In this document: in pieces, positions 14,322 to 20,586 of the stretch
Numbering within the stretch: the stretch's first letter is position 1
Layout of the letters: each line of letters starts with the position of its first letter
DNA from: Saccharofermentans sp.
GTDB lineage: Bacteria; Bacillota_A; Clostridia; Saccharofermentanales; Saccharofermentanaceae
Length of the DNA stretch: 20,586 bases
Reading direction: 5' to 3'
Assembly (NCBI GenBank): GCA_024695565.1
Contig: JAILHX010000071.1
Location: 1-20,586 of the forward strand
Made by a program: the position numbers and the translations under genes
Notes under the pieces: generated by a model
Told to the model about the DNA's origin: nothing
Databases searched by the model: none
What the model saw: the letters and a program-made list of their open reading frames with translations, nothing else

Positions 14322-15374
14322 ATGACAGATTTTGAAAAAGCACTGGCACAGGCAAAGAAGATTGCAGGTAAGAACGATAACCAGATTACTGAATCAGAGT
14401 TCGAGACACTCACAGTAAACTATAAGATCGAAGCCGATGAGACGATCAATCTCAGAGCTGAACTTGAGAACAGCGGCATCATGATCAACGATCCCGATCT
14501 CGATAACGATGACACGGATGTTGATACAGACGGCGAAGACGCCAATGTCGTAGATGACTCGGTCAAGATGTATCTCAAAGAGATCGGTAAGATCGAACTT
14601 CTTGATGCAGAGCAGGAGAAAGATATCGCTCAGCGAATGGCAGCAGGTGATGAGGAAGCAAAAGAGCTCCTTATCAACTCCAACTTAAGACTCGTAGTAT
14701 CTATCGCCAAGAAATACATGAACCGCGGACTCTCACTCCTGGATCTCATCCAGGAAGGAAACATCGGTCTTATTAAGGCTGTAGACAAGTTCGATTACAC
14801 AAAGGGATTCAAGTTCTCAACATACGCTACATGGTGGATCCGTCAGGCTATCACCAGAGCTATCGCCGATCAGGCAAGAACGATTAGAATTCCCGTTCAC
14901 ATGGTTGAGACCATCAACAAGCTTACAAGAGTACAGCGTCAGCTCGTTCAGGACCTTGGCAGAGAGCCTACGACTGAAGAACTCGCTGAGGCTATGGGCA
15001 TGGAAGTAGCTAAGATCAGAGAGATCCAGAAGATCTCACAGGATCCTATCTCCATCGATAAGCCGGTAGGTGAGGAAGAAGACAGCCACCTGGTTGACTT
15101 TATCTCTAACGACGAGCTTGCAGCACCTGAAGAAGAGGTTGCAAGGATCCTTCTGAAGGAAGATCTGATCCAGGCTCTTAATGGTCTTACAGACAGAGAA
15201 AGAAGAGTTATTGAGTTGAGATTCGGTCTTAAGGACGGCGTTCCGATGACTTTGGAGCAGGTTGGTAAGAAGCTCGGAGTTACTCGTGAGCGTATCAGAC
15301 AGATCGAAGCCAAGGCTATCAGAAAGCTCAACAGATCACCTAAGTCTAAGAAGCTCGAAGGTTATTCCGACTGA
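14322..15374 (+). CDS. rpoD: Housekeeping RNA polymerase sigma factor RpoD (SigA)
   Basis: 350 residues from ATG 14322, the compact Gram-positive form (B. subtilis SigA has 371). The N-terminal ~75 residues are an acidic region 1.1-like part. Region 1.2 begins at D78 ([14 protein letters not shown]), region 2 runs from about 121 and includes the -10-reading [10 protein letters not shown] (168-177), and the -35-reading helix-turn-helix of region 4.2 is at 309-336 ([19 protein letters not shown]). It directs core polymerase to the TTGACA/TATAAT promoters seen throughout the window. An in-frame GTG at 14310 lies inside the GAGGTG ribosome site, so the ATG is preferred. dnaG, its common upstream neighbour, is absent; a zinc-ribbon gene takes that place. 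A weak hairpin (TGCCG-TTTAG-CGGCA, 14261-14275) lies in the gap before it. Confidence 0.96.
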   Translation: MTDFEKALAQAKKIAGKNDNQITESEFETLTVNYKIEADETINLRAELENSGIMINDPDLDNDDTDVDTDGEDANVVDDSVKMYLKEIGKIELLDAEQEKDIAQRMAAGDEEAKELLINSNLRLVVSIAKKYMNRGLSLLDLIQEGNIGLIKAVDKFDYTKGFKFSTYATWWIRQAITRAIADQARTIRIPVHMVETINKLTRVQRQLVQDLGREPTTEELAEAMGMEVAKIREIQKISQDPISIDKPVGEEEDSHLVDFISNDELAAPEEEVARILLKEDLIQALNGLTDRERRVIELRFGLKDGVPMTLEQVGKKLGVTRERIRQIEAKAIRKLNRSPKSKKLEGYSD

Positions 15375-15380
15375 TACGAT

Positions 15381-15399
15381 AAGTGCTTTTAGAGCGCTT
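15381..15399 (+). terminator. Weak hairpin after rpoD, possible partial terminator
   Basis: AAGTGCT (15381-15387) pairs with AGCGCTT (15393-15399), including one G-U pair, over the loop TTTAG. No run of T follows, so efficient intrinsic termination is unlikely. Some readthrough from rpoD into the Rnf-like genes is probable. Confidence 0.3.
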
Positions 15400-15473
15400 T
15401 CGATACGGGAACAGATAAAGTGGCAGACCGCAGGTTATATTCATTTTACAGAGGACTATTTACAGGGGACGTT

Positions 15474-16940
15474 TTGAATTTTTCGAAGCGTTCCCCTTTT
15501 GTCAAGGAGATCATGTTCGAGAGGATCTATCCTTCGAAGATAATCCTTCCGATGAAGATGCACTATGGCGTCCCCGCAAAGCCTGTTGTTAAGGTCGACG
15601 ACTATGTCCGTATAGGTCAGTGCGTCGGTATGCCCGAGAAGGGTTCATTCTCGGTTCCCGTACACAGCGGGATCTCAGGTAAGGTAACTGATATCTCGGA
15701 GATAGTCCTTCCGAACGGTATCAGGACTCCTGCGGTTACAATAGTCAGCGACATGAAGAGGGCAAGGCTTGAATCCGTCAAGCCGAGATCAGGTTTCTCA
15801 CTCTCTGCAAAAGAAGCTATAGGTATCATCAGAGATGCCGGCATCTGCGGTATGGGCGGTGAGGGTATCCCTACAGCCGCTAAACTCAGAAGAGCCAGGA
15901 CTGAAGCTGTTCAGGACTTTCTGGTAAACTGCCTTCAGAGTGAGCCTTATTCGACATCTGACCTCGTAGCCATAACAGAATATCCCGATTATGTGGTTCT
16001 GGGCTCATGTGCGTGCGCCAGGGCGGTCGGAGCTTCAAAATGCATATTTCTTATATCCGAGAACAGAAAAGAGCAGAGACAGGCTCTTGCCAATTCCATA
16101 GAGAAGATCAGGAATGAATTCAAGGACCTGACATTCGATATCAAGCTCTTCAGAGAGCGTTTCCCCCAGGGATACTACAGACTCGTTGCCAGAGCTTTGT
16201 ACGGCAGGAATCTCGCTTTGGGAGAGACTATCGAGAAGACGTGTAAAGCGGTCCTTTTCAACTGTTCTACGATGCTTGCCTGCTGGGAAGCTTTAGCCGA
16301 TAACATTCCCATGATGAGCCGTATCGTATCTGTAACGGGAGATGCAGCAGGCGGACACAATATGCTCGTTCCTATCGGTACACCCGTATCAGAGCTTCTC
16401 TCCAATGCACAGGATATCAAGAACGGAAGTGACAGGATCGTATGGGGCAACTGTCTTACAGGCATCGAGATCAGTGATGCGGAGAATACGCCTGTGGTAA
16501 AGACCACCTCTGTTATTTCCGTCGTAAGACGCACTGATGTTCCGAGAACACCCTGCATCCATTGCGGTCTGTGTTCCGAGTGCTGTCCCATGAACCTGTC
16601 TCCCAATACCATATATGAGATGCTCAATCAGGGATTGAGGCAGAAGGCTGCAGAAGAAGGTGCCAGAGAGTGTATCGCCTGCGGTTCATGTTCTTATGTA
16701 TGTCCTTCGGGAATAGATCTGACGAATTCAATAGCAAGATTTGCGGGAGAAGGAAGGATCATTGAGGTCAACTCTCTCCTCGATAACAGCGGAGCAGAGA
16801 TCAGGCCTTCAGACGATCTTGAGGCGGCTTATGTCGGTGAGGCTTCACTCCTTGAGGAATATTCAGACGGTGAAGAAGAGGGCAGTAAAGCATCACCTGA
16901 TGCTATCGTCCTGCCTTTCGAGAAGGATAAAAAAGTATGA
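15474..16940 (+). CDS. rnfC: RnfC-like iron-sulfur/flavin subunit of an Rnf-type complex
   Basis: About 488 residues. After a barrel-sandwich-like N-terminal part (IILPMKMHYGVPAKPVVKVDD) come the NADH/FMN segment GICGMGGEGIPTAAKL and two 4Fe-4S motifs: C361-x2-C364-x2-C367-x3-C371-P and C400-x2-C403-x2-C406-x3-C410-P. RnfC is the cytoplasmic subunit of Rnf, which couples ferredoxin:NAD+ electron transfer to Na+ or H+ pumping. Differences from the usual form: the N-terminal GGxHP element is missing, and the NGAECEPY segment reads NCLQSEPY. Start choice is uncertain: the TTG at 15474 has AGGGGA four bases upstream and fits the family's N-terminus; GTG 15420 would add 18 residues with a weak site; ATG 15513 has AAGGAG only three bases away. 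The stop overlaps the rnfD start (ATGA). Confidence 0.85.
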   Translation: MNFSKRSPFVKEIMFERIYPSKIILPMKMHYGVPAKPVVKVDDYVRIGQCVGMPEKGSFSVPVHSGISGKVTDISEIVLPNGIRTPAVTIVSDMKRARLESVKPRSGFSLSAKEAIGIIRDAGICGMGGEGIPTAAKLRRARTEAVQDFLVNCLQSEPYSTSDLVAITEYPDYVVLGSCACARAVGASKCIFLISENRKEQRQALANSIEKIRNEFKDLTFDIKLFRERFPQGYYRLVARALYGRNLALGETIEKTCKAVLFNCSTMLACWEALADNIPMMSRIVSVTGDAAGGHNMLVPIGTPVSELLSNAQDIKNGSDRIVWGNCLTGIEISDAENTPVVKTTSVISVVRRTDVPRTPCIHCGLCSECCPMNLSPNTIYEMLNQGLRQKAAEEGARECIACGSCSYVCPSGIDLTNSIARFAGEGRIIEVNSLLDNSGAEIRPSDDLEAAYVGEASLLEEYSDGEEEGSKASPDAIVLPFEKDKKV

Positions 16941-17920
16941 GTACTGATAAGAAACAGCTTGCACCTTTTATCCATACGGAGAAGAATGCTCCATATATTT
17001 ACATGACCATTCTCGCTTCGCTCGTCCCTTGTATCGTCTGCGGTATCTTCTATTACGGCATAAGGGCTGCAGTATTGATCCTGTTCTGTATGGCTGCGTT
17101 TGTTTTTGCAGACAGCTTCTGTATAAGGATCACTCACAGAAGGACCAACAGGGATTATTTTGATCTCAGTTCACTCGTTGAAGGCCTTATATTAGCGCTC
17201 CTGCTCCCGCCTGATACAACACTCGTCACTGCGCTTGTCGCGGTGCTTTTCGCTTCCGTTATCACAAAGCAGATGTTCGGAGGAGCAGGCTGCAACATAA
17301 TCAATCCGGCATGTGCGGGAAGGCTTTTTGTTGAACTCGTCATGCCTTCATCACTGCAGGGATTCTCGTATGGTGAACAGAATTCCAGAATTGCGGTAAT
17401 GAGCCTGATATTCCAGAAGGAACCTGTTCAGGTACCTTCATATTCACAGTTCTCTCTGGCAGAGCTCATCACGGGCAACTATCCCGGAATGATCGGAACG
17501 GCATGCTTTATCTGTATAGTGGTCGGAGGTGTTTTCTTAACTCTCAAGGGAACCATGAGACTTTATTCACCGGTATCTTATCTCATATCGCTTATGGCTC
17601 TTTATCCGGTCTATAGTCTTATAGCGACTAAGTCTGTCAGCTTTGACGGACTTCTCATCTATATGCTCTCTTCGGGTGCGGTTTTCGTAGCCGTATTCAT
17701 GCTGGGAGATCTGACTACAATGCCTTCCAGATTTACTTCAGGAGTTTTTGCGGGAATCGTATGTGCGGTTCTTACAGTTGTTACCAGACCTTTCTTAAGT
17801 CCTGTGGTATCGCTCCTGTCACCTGTCCTGGCGGTTAATTTCCTGGCATTTGTTTTGGACTTCTTCTCGAAAACATTGTCCAGACGCAAGATCCGTTCGA
17901 GGGAGGTGGATGTCTCATGA
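16937..17920 (+). CDS. rnfD: RnfD-like membrane subunit (NqrB/RnfD family)
   Basis: 327 residues with about nine or ten hydrophobic segments. Family blocks are recognisable: SLVEGLILALLLPP (79-92), KQMFGGAGCNIINPACAGR (111-129), GNYPGMIG (180-187) and FMLGDLTTMPS (254-264). RnfD is a membrane subunit that normally carries FMN bound to a threonine in an SGAT-type motif located between the second and third of these blocks. In this protein the stretch 130-180 reads through SYGEQNSRIAVMSLIFQKE with no S/T-x-A-T element, so the covalent flavin seems to be absent. The ATG overlaps the rnfC stop and its own stop overlaps the start of the next gene, each by four bases, implying translational coupling of all three. 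Confidence 0.82.
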   Translation: MSTDKKQLAPFIHTEKNAPYIYMTILASLVPCIVCGIFYYGIRAAVLILFCMAAFVFADSFCIRITHRRTNRDYFDLSSLVEGLILALLLPPDTTLVTALVAVLFASVITKQMFGGAGCNIINPACAGRLFVELVMPSSLQGFSYGEQNSRIAVMSLIFQKEPVQVPSYSQFSLAELITGNYPGMIGTACFICIVVGGVFLTLKGTMRLYSPVSYLISLMALYPVYSLIATKSVSFDGLLIYMLSSGAVFVAVFMLGDLTTMPSRFTSGVFAGIVCAVLTVVTRPFLSPVVSLLSPVLAVNFLAFVLDFFSKTLSRRKIRSREVDVS

Positions 17921-19275
17921 TGACGCATGCGCAGCTTAAGCTGTTTATCACCGAAGCAGTGCTTCTCCTGATACTTAGTGCCGCTATTGTTGTCGGAGGA
18001 TATTTCCTCTCGAGCGAGAATGCCAATAAGCGTTTGCAGAACGAATACCACGACAGGTTCTATGCCGTGCTCGAATCTTCCGTTTATGAGAAGGTAAAGA
18101 GCAAAGCGTTAGACGATTTCCCTGAAATACAGGGTGTTTATATCGGTTATAACGATGCGGGTCTTCCTGTCGGTTATGTAGTCGATCTTACTGTCACTTC
18201 AGACGGAGGACAGAGCCTCAGCATGCTTGTGGCACTCGATTACGAGAGCACGAGGATCACGGGCCTTGCATTAAATCCTGTTGACGGTGAAGACGCTTAC
18301 ACCATAAGCGACGAATATATGGAGCAGATCAAGGAACAGCTTATCGGCAAACAGATCCCGATAGCATTTGTTGCTGAAGAGAACATTGATGTCGATGAGA
18401 ATTCCGAGAACTTTACGGTCACGGGCTTACATGACGGCGTTTACTATGCGCAGCGTCTGTTCGATGACAGGAGCCGCTATATAGATTATGTTGAGATGGA
18501 AATCGAGAACGGCGTGATCACCAAGGTTAAGTGGGATGCGTTCAGTACGGATAAGACCAATCAGGACAGAAGTGAAGCTTCGCTTAAGGGTGCATATGAG
18601 ATCTCCGGTCTTGACTGGGCCACACAGTCTTATAACATCTGTCACGCTCTCCTTGACTGTCAGGATCCCGACCGTCTTGCAATGAAGTCTGACGGTACTA
18701 CAGACATCGTAGACGGCGTTACATGCGATATCAGGCCCTTTGTAGAGCTTACAAAGGAATGTATTGCAAACTCCCAGTCAGGATACAGCAAGAACGATTA
18801 TGTCAAGGGCATAAACGCCATGCTGGTATACCTCTATGAACAGGATGCTGGAGATCTCGGTATAGTTAACGAAGACGGTCATATCGTATTCTCTTTTGAG
18901 GATAATCCGGAATTGTATACGATCTATAACGACGACGAAGTCGCAGTCGGTTACATCGGCGTGCGTCAGATCGTAGCAAACATCAATGGTACGGGCGGCT
19001 CGGGAAGCGTAAGCCCTGACATAACAACGGCTCCTCAGAGCGATGACATCACTAGTGCTAATCCTGCGGATTACGATTCGACCGAAGACGGACTTACACC
19101 GGGCGGTGAAGCCGAGAATCAGATCTTCTCAGACAGTATCGACGATATCCCCATGACGGAGATCGCGTCTAAAGTTGATCCGATACCTGAGGCATATGAA
19201 CAGACAAGACTGGTAATAAGCGCATGCAATACCTGTTATAAATTCCTCAAGGAATATCTGAACTGGAAGGTGTAA
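17917..19275 (+). CDS. rnfG: RnfG-like flavoprotein with two FMN-binding-type domains and a C-terminal extension
   Basis: 452 residues, about twice a normal RnfG. A single membrane anchor is at 10-31, so the rest is probably extracytoplasmic. Residues 65-150 resemble the RnfG core (VYIGYNDAGLPVGYVVDLTV, LDYESTRITGLALNP). A second domain at 172-285 resembles the FMN-binding domain of PplA-like lipoproteins (DGVYYAQRLFDD, YVEMEIENGVITKVKWDAF, ALLDCQDPDRL). It ends with D263-I-V-D266-G-V-T269, close to the D-x-x-[ST]-G-A-T flavinylation motif, with T269 placed to accept FMN from ApbE. The first domain lacks such a motif. After 290 come a further globular stretch, a Ser/Thr/Asp/Gly-rich linker (357-405) and a C-x2-C pair (C437, C440) near the end. 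Position directly after rnfD supports the RnfG assignment; the composite structure is unusual. Confidence 0.7.
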   Translation: MMTHAQLKLFITEAVLLLILSAAIVVGGYFLSSENANKRLQNEYHDRFYAVLESSVYEKVKSKALDDFPEIQGVYIGYNDAGLPVGYVVDLTVTSDGGQSLSMLVALDYESTRITGLALNPVDGEDAYTISDEYMEQIKEQLIGKQIPIAFVAEENIDVDENSENFTVTGLHDGVYYAQRLFDDRSRYIDYVEMEIENGVITKVKWDAFSTDKTNQDRSEASLKGAYEISGLDWATQSYNICHALLDCQDPDRLAMKSDGTTDIVDGVTCDIRPFVELTKECIANSQSGYSKNDYVKGINAMLVYLYEQDAGDLGIVNEDGHIVFSFEDNPELYTIYNDDEVAVGYIGVRQIVANINGTGGSGSVSPDITTAPQSDDITSANPADYDSTEDGLTPGGEAENQIFSDSIDDIPMTEIASKVDPIPEAYEQTRLVISACNTCYKFLKEYLNWKV

Positions 19276-19278
19276 TGC

Positions 19279-20427
19279 ATGGGCCTGTTTACCGAGAAAT
19301 ACAATTCACCGTTCGACAACGAGCAGTCGAGAAAAAGATACGACGATAAGATATCGGCCATCCATATCAGACCGGCCAGATACCTAACTACCAGAAGCTC
19401 TCTGTTCCTCGGATTTACCATGATCTCGCTCTGCCTGGAATTCATGGTTACGGACAACAAGATATGGTGGCCCCTGGCATGTTCATTTGCCTGCCTTCTT
19501 GTATGGTCTGTAACGCTCAGATTCTTCATGCCGCGTAATCTGTCAGTATTGTCCTTTGCGTTCGTTCTGGGCCTGTTTGTGGCTGCAGGGGAATATTCAT
19601 ACAGATTGGGATTCTGCACGCCTTATGCAGCCGTGGGATTTGTTCCTATGGCTATTGGAATAATGTCACTGGCAAGATTTAAAGATGACGATAACGAGAG
19701 CTTTACCAAACCTGAATTTGGCAAGGAAGTATTGCTGCCATACTTCATAGCAATGTTATGCTCTGTATGCGGGACTTTTGTATCTTACGTATTTGAGAAG
19801 CGGTATTTATTCGTATCGCTTCTTGCAGCTGTAATGTTCCTGATAGTAATGAGCTGGGCTATATCAAGACTTACGGGTGTTCCGAGAATAGCTACGTCAA
19901 AGAAGCTTACAGAGTTCTGGGATATCCCTGTAGCTGATGTATCAGAACTCAAGCGTTTCCTTTGTGCAAGAGGCGTATTTGCTGTAATAAGCGCATTGTG
20001 CGCAGCATTACTGTATGTAATGAAGATCTTTGTTGAATCTGACCTGTTCAGGATCCTGGCAATCCCTGCAACTGAATTTGCTGCGCTTCTGTTAGGTTCT
20101 CTTACCGTATATGCGGCCAGACACAACTTCAGAAGATCGATATTCGGCCTGCGTTACTTTATCACTGAAGTATCGTTTGCCGCGGCATTTATGTCTCTTA
20201 TATTCCTGGTTCATCCGACTTTCCCGAAAATACTGCATCTTCTTATCGCAGTTGCATTTGCTTGTGCCACGGACATTGTAATCACCGGTCTTTTATCTGT
20301 TATCAGAAGAAGACTGATATTCGTGTCAAAATCGAGATATATAGACGGTCTTCCGTTCTATCTGATACTGATCTCGCTGGTCGTAATGCTTGCAGAGACC
20401 AGTCTTTATAGTATCCCGGGTTTGTGA
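19279..20427 (+). CDS. Polytopic membrane protein of unknown family in the Rnf-like operon
   Basis: 382 residues with roughly ten or eleven hydrophobic segments (about 39-57, 62-82, 88-105, 113-131, 151-172, 176-196, 229-250, 257-280, 291-311, 317-343, 357-375) and a polar N-terminal 35 residues. I cannot match it to a known family. It stands where rnfE would be expected, but it is too long for RnfE or RnfA and lacks their conserved membrane motifs; the length also does not fit a simple RnfE-RnfA fusion. A charged loop with DDDNE at 136-140 and a long hydrophilic loop at 200-228 separate the membrane groups. The start is three bases after the rnfG stop, with GGAAGG at 19265-19270, so co-translation with the Rnf-like genes is likely. 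It is the last gene before the tRNA. Confidence 0.8.
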   Translation: MGLFTEKYNSPFDNEQSRKRYDDKISAIHIRPARYLTTRSSLFLGFTMISLCLEFMVTDNKIWWPLACSFACLLVWSVTLRFFMPRNLSVLSFAFVLGLFVAAGEYSYRLGFCTPYAAVGFVPMAIGIMSLARFKDDDNESFTKPEFGKEVLLPYFIAMLCSVCGTFVSYVFEKRYLFVSLLAAVMFLIVMSWAISRLTGVPRIATSKKLTEFWDIPVADVSELKRFLCARGVFAVISALCAALLYVMKIFVESDLFRILAIPATEFAALLLGSLTVYAARHNFRRSIFGLRYFITEVSFAAAFMSLIFLVHPTFPKILHLLIAVAFACATDIVITGLLSVIRRRLIFVSKSRYIDGLPFYLILISLVVMLAETSLYSIPGL

Positions 20428-20433
20428 TATAAT
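20405..20433 (+). promoter_or_regulatory. Promoter of the tRNA-Arg gene
   Basis: A perfect TATAAT (20428-20433) with TG at 20425-20426 forms an extended -10, and TTTATA (20405-20410) is a weak -35 at 17 bases. The -10 begins right after the stop codon of the membrane protein gene, whose last bases supply the TG. Confidence 0.65.
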
Positions 20434-20451
20434 CTCGTTCGTCTAATTAAC

Positions 20452-20528
20452 GATTGTGTAGCTCAGCTGGATAGAGCGACCGCCTCCTAAGCGGTAGGCC
20501 AGCGGTTCGAATCCGCTCACGATCACCA
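20452..20528 (+). tRNA. tRNA-Arg (anticodon CCT), CCA encoded
   Basis: A full cloverleaf can be drawn. Acceptor GATTGTG (20452-20458) pairs with CACGATC (20518-20524), with one G-U pair. The D stem is GCTC/GAGC. The anticodon stem ACCGC/GCGGT encloses CTCCTAA with anticodon CCT at 20486-20488. The T stem AGCGG/CCGCT encloses TTCGAAT. Discriminator A and CCA are encoded (20525-20528). It reads AGG, a codon used often in the genes here. Confidence 0.97.
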
Positions 20529-20530
20529 GT

Positions 20531-20572
20531 AAAATCAAGGGGTTTGGGGCATTTCCAAACCCCTGATTTTTT
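20531..20572 (+). terminator. Strong rho-independent terminator after tRNA-Arg
   Basis: AGGGGTTTGG (20538-20547) pairs perfectly with CCAAACCCCT (20555-20564) over a 7-base loop. Beyond a single bulged A at 20537 the stem continues through AAAATC/GATTTT and runs into TTTTTT. It closes the tRNA transcript, and transcripts of the Rnf-like operon that read through the tRNA. Confidence 0.93.
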
Positions 20573-20586
20573 GGCAAAAAGTGGCT

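Noticed and set aside
19279..20427. Fusion of RnfE and RnfA.
   Set aside because: The length is too short for both and none of the conserved RnfA/RnfE membrane motifs can be found.
20452..20586. Integration site (att) at the 3' end of tRNA-Arg.
   Set aside because: No integrase gene and no duplicated tRNA end are visible; the window stops shortly after the terminator.

Overview
The window looks like a chromosomal segment of an anaerobic, low-to-mid GC Bacillota, most likely a clostridium-like lineage. The signs are strong AGGAGG-type ribosome sites, consensus SigA promoters, AddAB rather than RecBCD, a SigA-type RpoD of about 350 residues, a ComER-like protein and Rnf-type electron-transport genes. 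No ribosomal RNA, CRISPR array, transposase or phage gene was seen. Genus cannot be assigned from the sequence alone.

Layout. At the left edge is the 5' end of an HU-type DNA-binding protein gene on the minus strand, with its own promoter and a hairpin at the start of its message. Divergent from it runs a metal-resistance operon (384-3518): an ArsR/SmtB repressor with both alpha3 cysteines and a full alpha5 zinc site, a free-standing CxxC metallochaperone, a P1B-2 (Zn/Cd/Pb) ATPase without its own N-terminal metal-binding domain, and a small SAM methyltransferase. A consensus extended -10 promoter and a perfect 10-6-10 inverted repeat sit in front of it. Next come a PlsC-like acyltransferase and a ComER/ProC-like oxidoreductase, closed by a strong intrinsic terminator (5311-5346).

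The centre (5484-12731) is addB-addA, the two subunits of the AddAB recombination helicase-nuclease. AddB keeps its nuclease and iron-sulfur residues but has no visible Walker A. tadA (tRNA adenosine deaminase) converges on addA, and the two stop codons overlap. Between tadA and the next gene are two back-to-back promoters and a roughly 130-nt leader of unknown type with several complementary segments. It precedes a zinc-ribbon membrane protein and then rpoD, the housekeeping sigma factor.

The right part (15474-20427) is the most unusual. It is a tightly coupled set resembling rnfC, rnfD and rnfG, followed not by rnfE/A/B but by an unrecognised membrane protein with about ten hydrophobic segments. 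The set then ends at a tRNA-Arg(CCT) gene with a strong terminator. The RnfD-like protein shows no FMN-threonine motif. The RnfG-like protein is about twice the usual length, with two flavin-binding-like domains and a C-terminal extension. Several RnfC consensus segments are altered. It could be a divergent, rearranged or reduced Rnf-type membrane redox complex.
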